A stretch of DNA of 8,022 bases from a bacterium (GCA_024224995.1 JAAENB010001298.1:1-8022); one strand, 5' to 3'; positions 1-6,151 are shown, counted from the first letter of the stretch. The notes: a model not told the origin generated them from the letters alone. Made by a program: numbers and translations.

Positions 1-74
1 TCGGAACTCGCTCCGCTCAAACAGCCTCACATTCCGCAGAGGCATCGCTCCGGGCATAGGTTACATTCCGAATT
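1..74 (-). repeat. Truncated copy of dispersed palindromic element (element A)
   Basis: The window opens inside the conserved core of a repeat that recurs at 157-250, 1343-1445 and 7791-7918. On the minus strand, positions 1-30 read as the core: GTGAGG, CTGTTTGAG, GCGGAGC, GAGTTCCG. Positions 31-74 are one arm, resembling the right arm of the copy at 7874-7918 (shared blocks include CTCCGGGCA and TTACATTCCG, with a few substitutions and a short gap). The matching left arm lies outside the window. Like the 7.8-kb copy, it lacks the A after GAGG that the 186 and 1374 copies have, so these two form a subfamily. A window edge inside a repeat core suggests the assembly may have broken here. Confidence 0.75.
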
Positions 75-156
75 ACGTTTTTCGGTAAATTAAGACACGA
101 CCGACCCTGTGTAGCGGGAAAAAATACGAAAGAAACCTGATATTTGCGAGCAGCAT

Positions 157-250
157 CCGGCCTGGAAGTATCCCCCTCTTCTAAATGTGAGGACTGTTTG
201 AGCAACGCGAGTTCCGCAGCATTTAGAAGAGGGGGATGCTTCCAGGCCCG
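157..250 (+). repeat. Palindromic element with conserved core in the loop (element B)
   Basis: Arms 157-185 and 222-250 are inverted complements over 29 nt with two imperfections, one of which would be a U-G pair in RNA. The 36-nt loop (186-221) is the conserved core: TGTGAGGACTGT, TTGAG, GCAACGC, GAGTTCCGCAGCA. The arm sequence (for example CCCCCTCTTCTAAA) is unrelated to the arms of the other copies, while 31 of the 36 core positions match element C. It lies upstream of the histone-like gene, before its candidate promoter. An open frame crosses it, but I regard that frame as non-coding. The structure is certain from the sequence; the function is unknown. Confidence 0.85.
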
Positions 251-331
251 CCTACATGCACAATTTAGTTTATTGAGAGTCCATAAACGTTATAGAGTAA
301 CGCAGTTTTTGGTTCAAAACAAAAAAAGTAT

Positions 332-360
332 TTGCACTTTATCAACATTTATTTTATCAA
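332..360 (+). promoter_or_regulatory. Candidate sigma-70 promoter for the histone-like gene
   Basis: TTGCAC (332-337), a 17-nt spacer and TATCAA (355-360) lie in an AT-rich stretch after element B. Transcription would begin near 367, leaving a short leader that carries the AAGGAGG site at 378-384. A competing -10, TACAAT at 365-370 with TCAACA at 342-347, would start transcription essentially at the ribosome site and is less likely. This is a sequence match only. Confidence 0.4.
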
Positions 361-389
361 TTAATACAATAGAAACCAAGGAGGAAGCA

Positions 390-1232
390 ATGGCAGATTC
401 GAAAATAGTGGCACGACTCGACGAAAAACTTATTGAAAGCGGACTCATTGACCCGGCTTACAAAGACGATCTTCAACTGGTCCATAAAATGCTAAACACC
501 CATGTACGAAAAAACGGGAAGATCCTCACTGAAGCAACCTTTCAAAAAGGGGACGCGAAATTACGGGAGTGGCTCATGCTGCTTTATAAGAAAGGAGCGT
601 CACAGGAAAAGCTGACTGTTTACCTCCGCTGCGGCCTGGCCCATCTCTGTTTTGACTATGTAGAATCTTCATATCAGAAAATCTCCGAAGACGACCTGGT
701 TACCAGGGCATTACAATCTTTCAAAAAAAGAAATTTCCACAAGGCATTTTTCAAGGTTGCCGCCTCCAAGCTGGAAAAACCCAGGAAAGTAAAAGCCATA
801 AAGAAAAAAGCCGCAGCTAAGAAAGCCTCTCCTAAAAAAACTGCGTCTCAAAAGGCTGCTGCGGCGAAGAAAGCTGCTGCCGCAAAGAAGGCTGCTGCGG
901 CTAAAAAAGCTGCTGCCGCGAAGAAGGCTGCTGCGGCTAAAAAAGCTGCTGCCGCGAAGAAGGCTGCGGCGGCTAAGAAAGCTGCTGCCGCAAAGAAAGC
1001 TGCTGCTAAAAAAGCCGCTGCTAAGAAGGCTGCCGCGAAGAAAGCCTCCAGGAAGAAAGTGGTGAAAAAGACTGCAAAAAAAGCTGCTGCGAAAAAAACA
1101 GCAAAAAAGACCGTAAAAAAGACCGTTGCAAAGAAAAAAACAGCTCCTAAAACTGTCCCGGTAAAAAAGGAGACAGCGAACAAAAAACCCGAGAAGAAAG
1201 GACTGTTCTCGAAGTTTCTCAAGAAGAAGTAG
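390..1232 (+). CDS. Histone H1/AlgP-like protein with Ala/Lys repeat tail
   Basis: A 280-residue, strongly basic protein, probably a nucleoid or RNA/DNA-binding factor in the cytoplasm. The ATG at 390 is chosen because AAGGAGG (378-384) sits 5 nt upstream. The frame stays open back to 144, but that stretch translates the palindromic repeat. Residues 1-130 form a mixed-charge, helix-rich domain that I do not recognise. Residues 156-203 are eight six-residue units of the type AAAAKK, then three five-residue AAAKK units (204-218), then an irregular Lys/Thr/Val-rich tail ending GLFSKFLKKK. Such tails occur in H1-like bacterial proteins (AlgP, Hc1/HctB, BpH1) and bind nucleic acid through charge. 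The gene stands alone between two palindromic elements and has its own candidate promoter. No hairpin with a T-run follows it. The general class is fairly sure; the N-terminal domain's role is unknown, and low-complexity tails give misleading homology. Confidence 0.8.
   Translation: MADSKIVARLDEKLIESGLIDPAYKDDLQLVHKMLNTHVRKNGKILTEATFQKGDAKLREWLMLLYKKGASQEKLTVYLRCGLAHLCFDYVESSYQKISEDDLVTRALQSFKKRNFHKAFFKVAASKLEKPRKVKAIKKKAAAKKASPKKTASQKAAAAKKAAAAKKAAAAKKAAAAKKAAAAKKAAAAKKAAAAKKAAAAKKAAAKKAAAKKAAAKKASRKKVVKKTAKKAAAKKTAKKTVKKTVAKKKTAPKTVPVKKETANKKPEKKGLFSKFLKKK
855..1043 (+). repeat. In-frame tandem repeat, 8 x 18 bp then 3 x 15 bp
   Basis: Eight 18-bp units (855-998), each encoding AAAAKK, are followed by three 15-bp units (999-1043) encoding AAAKK. 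Units alternate in codon choice: units 3-4 (891-926) and 5-6 (927-962) form two identical 36-bp copies. This points to recent duplication of a two-unit block by slippage or unequal recombination. Unit lengths are multiples of three, so copy-number change would alter tail length without breaking the frame. Confidence 0.92.
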
Positions 1233-1241
1233 GGCTCAGGG

Positions 1242-1264
1242 GGGGAAGGTGATCGGTAAAGAAA
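1242..1264 (+). repeat. 23-bp motif shared with the 3' end of the activator gene
   Basis: This block begins GGGGAAGGTGATCGG, 9 nt after the stop codon of the histone-like gene. It matches 7740-7762 at 22 of 23 positions, and the match ends sharply on both sides. A third copy lies inverted at 7947-7969 within the terminal palindrome. In both direct copies it sits just after a stop codon and before a palindromic element, so it may be the outer edge of that element or a separate 3'-untranslated motif. Confidence 0.75.
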
Positions 1265-1563
1265 GCAGGGCTTCCCTAAAGCAGAAGGAAAACATAATAA
1301 TATATCGTCATTCCATTACAAACATAACTGGGATGGTAACCATTATCAGCCGCAAAGCACTAGCTCTTTGGGTTGTGAGGACTGTCTGACCGAAGGGAGT
1401 TCCGCAGCAATCCAAAGAGCTAGTGCTTTGCGGCCGCACTGATAACAATAATCAAGCTGTGCTCACCAACAAAATCCCCAAATAAACTCTTCACTTCAAC
1501 AACCGAATACCGTCCAACAAGACTAAAAAAAACCAAAATGTGATACTTTTTTCATATTTTTGA
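1265..1563. other. Non-coding interval around element C
   Basis: Apart from element C, I see no gene, RNA gene or convincing terminator here. The stretch 1446-1563 is A- and C-rich with poly-A runs, has no ORF with a ribosome site, and shows no recognisable structure before the operon promoter. Confidence 0.5.
1343..1445 (+). repeat. Palindromic element with conserved core in the loop (element C)
   Basis: The left arm is 1343-1373 and the right arm 1410-1445. The inner stem is GCCGCAAAGCACTAGCTC continuing into TTTGG, paired perfectly apart from one near-loop mismatch. A 4-nt bulge (1435-1438) separates this from an outer stem TTATCAG/CTGATAA. The 36-nt core (1374-1409) matches element B at 31 positions, and four of the five differences lie in its central mini-hairpin (CCGAAGG here). 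It has the same orientation as element B, so the two bracket the histone-like gene as direct repeats. It could act as a transcription barrier, but there is no T-run after the stem. Confidence 0.85.
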
Positions 1564-1592
1564 TTGACACTTAAGGCCAAAATTATTATATT
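1564..1592 (+). promoter_or_regulatory. Strong sigma-70 promoter of the acyl-CoA operon
   Basis: A perfect -35 hexamer, TTGACA (1564-1569), is followed by exactly 17 nt and TATATT (1587-1592), a five-of-six match to the -10 consensus. Transcription should start near 1599, about 185 nt before the synthetase start codon. This is the best promoter match seen in the window and precedes the five-gene cluster. Confidence 0.75.
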
Positions 1593-1600
1593 TATTGTAT

Positions 1601-1619
1601 TATCGTACAGTATACGATA
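1601..1619 (+). promoter_or_regulatory. Operator-like palindrome overlapping the transcription start
   Basis: TATCGTACAGTATACGATA is a perfect 7-bp inverted repeat (TATCGTA/TACGATA) with a 5-bp centre. Two more pairs form outside it after one mismatch. It begins 8 bp after the -10 box, covering about +3 to +21, where a bound dimeric repressor would block initiation. Size and symmetry suit a TetR-like or similar helix-turn-helix dimer. No regulator gene is in the window, so its identity is unknown. Confidence 0.6.
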
Positions 1620-1784
1620 TTAACGAATGGACGGGCATTCAACATAAAAATAAGGGCTAAAAAGGGCGTCAATACTATGAAAAACTTGACAGACGCCCGG
1701 TAAGAGGAATCTAGTAAAAAAATAGAATCCATCCGGTAAGAAGAAAACCGGGGGGAGCAGATTCCAACTACAAGAGGTAAAAAA
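1620..1784 (+). promoter_or_regulatory. Structured leader of the acyl-CoA operon
   Basis: This untranslated leader contains a hairpin GGGCGTC (1664-1670) / GACGCCC (1692-1698) with a 21-nt loop, and a second hairpin CCGGT (1733-1737) / ACCGG (1747-1751). It also has an imperfect direct repeat, CCGGTAAGARGAA, at 1697-1709 and 1733-1745. A tiny ORF (1677-1703, MKNLTDAR) overlaps the first hairpin, but its ribosome site is weak. I do not recognise a known riboswitch class. An attenuation role is possible but unproven. Confidence 0.35.
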
Positions 1785-3500
1785 ATGTACGAAACAAAAC
1801 CATGGCTCCAGTTTTACGGAGACACCCCTCATGCGCTTGATTACCCCAGGGTAACAATGTACGAATCCCTTATTAAAACTGTTGAAAAATACCCCAATTC
1901 AATAGCCTATGATTTCCTTGGATATACATCAACATACAAGAAGTTCGCGGAAGAAATTGACCACTTTGCCGATGCCCTGGCTTCGCTGGGTTTGAAAAAA
2001 GGCGACCGGGTTACCATATCCATGCCAACGTCCCCTCAGGGAGTTATCTGTTTTTACGCGGTAAACAGGCTTGGCGCTGTTGCCAGTATGATCCACCCTC
2101 TTTCTACGGTAAGTGAGATTGAATTCTATGTTAATCTAAGCAAAAGCAAGGTTGCCCTTACCATTGATGCCTTTTATGGAAAGTTCAAAGAGGTAATAGA
2201 AAAGACCAACCTGGAAACGGTAATTTTAACAAAAATACCCGATTACCTGGGTCTCTTAAAAAAAGCAGGTTTTAAACTTACAACAGGACGGAAAATCCCA
2301 AAAGTTCCGCAGGATCCCAATGTAAGGTGGTGGAAAGACCTCATGAACGCCTCCTATCCCAAAACACCCAAGGCAGATATGGATACGGACGACATGGCTG
2401 TAATCCTGTACAGCGGCGGAACAACAGGCACGCCAAAGGGAATTATGCTTTCCAACATGAACTTTGTTTCCGAAGGAATGCAATGCGCAGAGTGGGCCAA
2501 ACTGGATAATACCGACGCGGTACTGGCAATCCTTCCAATATTCCACGGCTTTGGTCTTGGCGTATGTGTTAACGGAGCCTTTATGGGCGGCTGTAAAAGT
2601 ATCCTGGTTCCGCAGTTCACTCCCGAAAGTGTTGCCCAGCTTATAAAGAAAAAAAAGCCCTCAGTGATTATTGGGGTACCAACCCTGTATGAAGCGTTAA
2701 ATAAAAACCCGGTTTTTCAAAAAACAAATCTCAGCTGTCTGAAGGCAGCGTTCTCCGGGGCAGACACCCTGCCGCGTGTGGTAAAAGAGCGTTTTGAAGG
2801 GATTGTTCAGCAGCAAGGTGGTTATGTAAAACTCCTGGAAGGATACGGCCTTACGGAAGCAGTAACCGGTATTATGGCAACTCCCATGAATGAGTATCGT
2901 GAAGGAAGTATTGGAATTCCCTTTCCCGACATGCTGGCAAAAATAGTAAAAATGGATACCACTAAAGAGGCCGACTTGCTTGAGGAAGGCGAGATTTGCA
3001 TTAAAGGGCCGGCAGTAATGCTGGGATATCTTGACAACCCTGAAGAGACCACAGAAGTTCTGAAAAAACACGATGATGGCGAGATCTGGCTCCACACCGG
3101 GGACATTGGCACCATGGACAAAGACGGGTTCTTCTACTTTAAGCTCAGACAAAAAAGGATGATAAAATCTTCAGGCATGAATGTATACCCTGCACAGGTT
3201 GAAGACCAGATTTACAAACACGCTGAAGTTGCTGAAGCATGCGTTATTGGAGTACCGGACCAGGAGCAGGTTCAAAAGGTCAAGGCATACGTGGTACTGA
3301 AAGACCCGGCAAAAGCATGCGCTGAACTGCAAAAAGACATTATTGGCCATTGCCGCAAAGAGCTTATTAAATGGAGCTGTCCGCGGGAAATTGAATTCAG
3401 GGACGAGCTTCCAAAAACCCTGGTAGGAAAAGTCGCTTTTAAAGCCCTTGAAGATGAAGAGGTTGCACGGCTCAAATCGGAAGGAAAATATGCGGGATAA
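1785..3500 (+). CDS. AMP-forming acyl-CoA synthetase (FadD-like)
   Basis: A 571-residue enzyme expected to activate a carboxylic acid with ATP and CoA to acyl-CoA, AMP and pyrophosphate in the cytoplasm. ANL-family core motifs are intact and in order: the phosphate loop SGGTTGTPKG (210-219), EGYGLTE (352-358), the ATP-ribose-binding Asp in HTGD (D440), the hinge-region RMIKSSGMNVYP, and the C-terminal adenylation lysine in VGK (K549). Length and motif wording resemble medium/long-chain fatty-acid CoA ligases more than benzoate-CoA ligases, but substrate cannot be read from motifs. The start at 1785 has AGAGGT 6 nt upstream, and the next line of sequence is already conserved-looking (KPWLQFYGD). 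It is the first gene of the operon, followed by a 185-nt gap. Family call is very sure; substrate unknown. Confidence 0.93.
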   Translation: MYETKPWLQFYGDTPHALDYPRVTMYESLIKTVEKYPNSIAYDFLGYTSTYKKFAEEIDHFADALASLGLKKGDRVTISMPTSPQGVICFYAVNRLGAVASMIHPLSTVSEIEFYVNLSKSKVALTIDAFYGKFKEVIEKTNLETVILTKIPDYLGLLKKAGFKLTTGRKIPKVPQDPNVRWWKDLMNASYPKTPKADMDTDDMAVILYSGGTTGTPKGIMLSNMNFVSEGMQCAEWAKLDNTDAVLAILPIFHGFGLGVCVNGAFMGGCKSILVPQFTPESVAQLIKKKKPSVIIGVPTLYEALNKNPVFQKTNLSCLKAAFSGADTLPRVVKERFEGIVQQQGGYVKLLEGYGLTEAVTGIMATPMNEYREGSIGIPFPDMLAKIVKMDTTKEADLLEEGEICIKGPAVMLGYLDNPEETTEVLKKHDDGEIWLHTGDIGTMDKDGFFYFKLRQKRMIKSSGMNVYPAQVEDQIYKHAEVAEACVIGVPDQEQVQKVKAYVVLKDPAKACAELQKDIIGHCRKELIKWSCPREIEFRDELPKTLVGKVAFKALEDEEVARLKSEGKYAG

Positions 3501-3529
3501 AAGACCGCTTGAAATTTAACTGTTGAAGT

Positions 3530-3555
3530 CTCAAGTTCTTTTATCCTGAGTTTTT
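3530..3555 (+). terminator. Weak terminator-like hairpin after the synthetase
   Basis: CTCAAG (3530-3535) can pair with CCTGAG (3545-3550) with one mismatch, followed directly by five Ts. The stem is short and weak, so it would at most attenuate read-through into the dehydratase genes. Confidence 0.25.
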
Positions 3556-3562
3556 ACTTGTA

Positions 3563-3591
3563 TTGGCGTAAAGTTTAATAGTACCTATACC
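3563..3591 (+). promoter_or_regulatory. Possible internal promoter before the dehydratase genes
   Basis: TTGGCG (3563-3568), 17 nt, then TATACC (3586-3591); each hexamer matches the consensus at four of six positions. It would start transcription near 3598, at the base of the following hairpin. The unusual length of this intergenic gap is the main reason to suspect it. Confidence 0.25.
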
Positions 3592-3598
3592 TGAGAGC

Positions 3599-3637
3599 GC
3601 GGCAGTGTGAATGTATCTGCAGCAGGAGCACTGTCGC
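3599..3637 (+). other. Hairpin in the leader of the dehydratase genes
   Basis: GCGGCAGTG (3599-3607) pairs with CACTGTCGC (3629-3637) over nine positions, one a G-U pair in RNA, with a 21-nt loop that includes AGGAG. It is not followed by a T-run. The upstream ATG at 3611 lies in this loop and has no ribosome site, which is why the later start at 3686 is preferred for the next gene. Confidence 0.45.
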
Positions 3638-3685
3638 CTCCGGGTTCAAGTATTTTTAAACAGTTACTATATAGAGGAACAAACG

Positions 3686-4810
3686 ATGAAAGAACTTGAG
3701 ATATTTCACGAAATATCATCCAACCCATATGCTTACGCGAAAAAATGGAAAGAGGAGTCGGGTAAAAAAATTGTCGGCTACTTTTGCACCTATGGCCCTG
3801 AAGAACTGATCTGGGCAGCGGGCGCCCTCCCCTTTAGAATATTCGGCGGTGTAGATTCCATATCTCTTGCCGATGCTCATCTCCAGGCTTACAGCTGTTC
3901 CCTGGTACGCGGCGGCCTTGAAGAGGCTCTCGCGGGAAAGCTTGATTTTCTCGATGGTACGCTCTTCCCTCATACCTGTGATTCCATACAGCGGCTTTCG
4001 GATATCTGGCGGTTAAATACGGGGTTTGCCTTTCATATTGATGTTGTTCTCCCGGTAAAACTGGACACAGAAAGTGCCCGCGATTATATGACCGATGTTC
4101 TTAAAAACGGTACCGCGGAACTGGCAAAAGAGCTTGGGACAACTATTGGAGAAGCGGAACTTAACGCTTCCATAGACCTTTTTAATGCCATTCGAGCCAA
4201 ACTTGAAACCATTTATGAACTGAAAAACACGAGTCCCGGGATCATTTCCGGTAAAGACCTGTACGCGATTATACGAACATCCATGATAATGGACAGAAAA
4301 GAACTCTTAAGCGGACTGGAAGCCCTGGTAACAAAGCTGGTGGAGCTCTCCGGAGGAGTGCAGGCAAATTCCCACAAGAGAATATTACTGGCCGGCGGGC
4401 TTTGCAACCATCCGGATATTTATTCCATAATAGAAGAATCGGGCGGAACTGTTATATGGGACGATCTCTGTACCGGAACCCGGTCCTTTACCGGCAGAAT
4501 TGAAACCGGCTCCGGCGACCCGGTAAAAGCAATTGGCGAGCGTTATATTGAGCGGGTAGTATGCCCGGCAAAACACGCCTCAAACACCGGCAGAGGCGAC
4601 AACCTGGTACGCCTGGCAGAAGAGCGGAACTGTGAAGGAGTTATCTTCCTGTTCCTGAAATTCTGTGATCCTCAAGCATTTGATATTCCTTACATGAAAG
4701 AGTATCTTGATAATAAAGGGATACCTAACATGATAATGGAAATAGAAGAACAACTCCCATCGGAAGGACAGTTAAAAACCCGGTTTGAGTCGTTTATACA
4801 GATGATATAA
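3686..4810 (+). CDS. 2-hydroxyacyl-CoA dehydratase / benzoyl-CoA reductase small subunit (HgdB/BcrC-like)
   Basis: A 374-residue subunit of the PF06050-type family. Together with the next gene it should form the iron-sulfur heterodimer that handles ketyl-radical acyl-CoA chemistry in the anaerobic cytoplasm. The ATG at 3686 has AGAGGA 7 nt upstream; the frame opens earlier at 3611, without a ribosome site. Near the N-terminus, GYFCTYGPEELIWAAG is a family signature. Cysteines in the contexts YSC (C71), HTCD (C98) and FCDP (C327) match the three positions that carry cluster ligands in BcrC/HgdB relatives, so a [4Fe-4S] cluster is expected. The C-terminus (EIEEQLPSEGQLKTRFESF) is also typical. 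Length suits BcrC or HadC/HgdB. Substrate is not determined. It is 33 nt upstream of its partner subunit. Confidence 0.9.
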   Translation: MKELEIFHEISSNPYAYAKKWKEESGKKIVGYFCTYGPEELIWAAGALPFRIFGGVDSISLADAHLQAYSCSLVRGGLEEALAGKLDFLDGTLFPHTCDSIQRLSDIWRLNTGFAFHIDVVLPVKLDTESARDYMTDVLKNGTAELAKELGTTIGEAELNASIDLFNAIRAKLETIYELKNTSPGIISGKDLYAIIRTSMIMDRKELLSGLEALVTKLVELSGGVQANSHKRILLAGGLCNHPDIYSIIEESGGTVIWDDLCTGTRSFTGRIETGSGDPVKAIGERYIERVVCPAKHASNTGRGDNLVRLAEERNCEGVIFLFLKFCDPQAFDIPYMKEYLDNKGIPNMIMEIEEQLPSEGQLKTRFESFIQMI

Positions 4811-4843
4811 GAAAAATATATAAATTTTATAAGGAGGTCGGCC

Positions 4844-6109
4844 ATGACAGAAAAGACAGAACAAGGCGAAGTAAAGGACATGGAAAAAGAACGGAGAAAA
4901 ATTCGCTCTGTTAAAAAAATGAAAGAAATAATGACAAATTATTATATCGAAGCGAAGACTGCGGATCAGCACGGCAAAAAAGTTGCCTGGATTACCAGCG
5001 GCGGTCCGGTGGAGCTTCTTATTGCCATGGATGTTATTCCTGTTTACCCTGAAAATTACGGAGCCATGATCGGAGCCACTAAAATGGGTGTCGATCTTTG
5101 CGAAAAAGCGGAAGAGATGGGCTATTCCCGTGATCTCTGTTCATACGCCCGTGCCGACATTTCCTGCGCCACTGTAAACGGGGGCCCAATTGGCGGTCTG
5201 CCAAAACCCGATTTTCTAGTCTGCTGCAACAATATTTGCGGAACGGTTATGAAATGGTACGAAGTACAGGCCCGGTATTTCAATGTTCCGCTGTTTATTC
5301 TTGATACGCCGTTTATTCATACTGAGTTTTCAAAAGAAGCGCAGGCTTATGTGCGGCGCCAGATTGATGAATATATTATTTTCCTTGAAGAGCAGTGCGG
5401 AAAAAAATTCGATTACGACAGAATGAAAGAAATTGGAAAGCGGGCAATACAGGCTCAGAAAATATGGCAGGAGGTTCTCGACACCACGAAACACAAACCT
5501 GCTCCAATGACGGCTTTTGACGCGTTTTTCCATCTTGGATTGATTGTTACTCTGCGGGGAACTCAAACGGTTCTTGATTATTATACCATGCTCCGTGATG
5601 AGATGCGTGAGAGAATAGCCCAGGGCATCAGTATGGTCCCGAACGAACAATATCGTTTACTCTGGGACAATCTTCCCGTATGGTTTAAAACAAAATGGCT
5701 ATCGGACAAATTTGCTTCACATAATGCGGCTCTTGTTGCCGATACCTATACTTCGGCCTGGAGCGGAGTAATGCACCTTATGGACGAAGACAATTTTCTC
5801 GACACCATGGCCCTGGGATATTCGAGCGTTTATATTAATATATCCATTGACAAAATGTATGACAAATTAGAAGATATGATCTTAAAATATGATGTGGATG
5901 GACTGGTAATGCACTCTAACAGGAGCTGCAAGCCCTATTCACTGGGTCAATATGATCTCCAGAAGATGGTTCGGGAGCGGCTCAATGTACCGACACTAAT
6001 CATCGAAGCCGACATGGTTGATGAACGAAGTTTCGGAGAAAGCCAGATCGAGACCCGAATCGATGCTTTTATGGAGATGATAAAACAGGGTGCAGCAATC
6101 AGTGCCTGA
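4844..6109 (+). CDS. 2-hydroxyacyl-CoA dehydratase / benzoyl-CoA reductase large subunit (BcrB-like)
   Basis: A 421-residue partner of the preceding subunit. AAGGAGG (4831-4837), 6 nt upstream, fixes the ATG at 4844. After a charged N-terminal segment, residues near 45-80 carry the family block with GGPVELL and VYPENYGAMIGA, which resembles BcrB of benzoyl-CoA reductase. C99 (LCSYARAD), C132 (NNICG) and C362 (NRSCKPYSLGQ) are the likely cluster ligands. Extra cysteines, such as those in DISC and LVCC, are probably not ligands. Length (421) is closer to BcrB than to the shorter HgdB/HadC type. The active site lies at the interface of the two subunits, fed by the activator encoded downstream. 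A 97-nt gap with a hairpin separates it from the SDR gene. Family is certain; dehydratase versus reductase activity is unresolved. Confidence 0.9.
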   Translation: MTEKTEQGEVKDMEKERRKIRSVKKMKEIMTNYYIEAKTADQHGKKVAWITSGGPVELLIAMDVIPVYPENYGAMIGATKMGVDLCEKAEEMGYSRDLCSYARADISCATVNGGPIGGLPKPDFLVCCNNICGTVMKWYEVQARYFNVPLFILDTPFIHTEFSKEAQAYVRRQIDEYIIFLEEQCGKKFDYDRMKEIGKRAIQAQKIWQEVLDTTKHKPAPMTAFDAFFHLGLIVTLRGTQTVLDYYTMLRDEMRERIAQGISMVPNEQYRLLWDNLPVWFKTKWLSDKFASHNAALVADTYTSAWSGVMHLMDEDNFLDTMALGYSSVYINISIDKMYDKLEDMILKYDVDGLVMHSNRSCKPYSLGQYDLQKMVRERLNVPTLIIEADMVDERSFGESQIETRIDAFMEMIKQGAAISA

Positions 6110-6118
6110 GTTTCAGAT

Positions 6119-6151
6119 GCCGGGTTTCACCACTCCTGCCTGAAACCCGGC
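6119..6151 (+). other. Intercistronic hairpin after the dehydratase subunits
   Basis: A perfect 11-bp stem, GCCGGGTTTCA (6119-6129) with TGAAACCCGGC (6141-6151), and an 11-nt loop. It starts 9 nt after the large-subunit stop. No T-run follows (TCTCACCACC), so a classical intrinsic terminator is unlikely. It could protect the 3' end of the subunit mRNA or partly reduce expression of the SDR and activator genes, which are usually needed in smaller amounts than the enzyme. Confidence 0.6.

Noticed and set aside
157..250. Integron attC site
   Set aside because: The conservation pattern is the reverse of attC (constant loop, variable stem), and no GTTRRRY/RYYYAAC end boxes or cassette integrase are seen.
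144..389. N-terminal extension of the histone-like frame back to 144
   Set aside because: It translates palindromic element B and AT-rich promoter sequence, has no ribosome site, and the AAGGAGG site clearly serves the ATG at 390.
848..1222. Minus-strand ORF of 124 residues rich in Phe and Ala
   Set aside because: It is the complement of the Ala/Lys repeat tract; low-complexity codons simply leave the opposite strand open.
1343..1445. Intrinsic terminator of the histone-like gene
   Set aside because: The stem is long but the 36-nt loop is far too large and no T-run follows, so ordinary Rho-independent termination is not supported.
2697..3152. Minus-strand ORF of 151 residues inside the synthetase gene
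   Set aside because: It lies wholly within the motif-bearing synthetase coding region, shows no domain signature, and is best explained as a shadow frame.
3645..3673. TTCAAG-17-TATATA promoter before the small dehydratase subunit
   Set aside because: The -35 matches only three of six positions and transcription would start after the Shine-Dalgarno site.
3611..3685. Earlier start (3611) for the small dehydratase subunit
   Set aside because: The ATG lies in a hairpin loop without a ribosome site, and the extra residues do not resemble the family; AGAGGA precedes the ATG at 3686.
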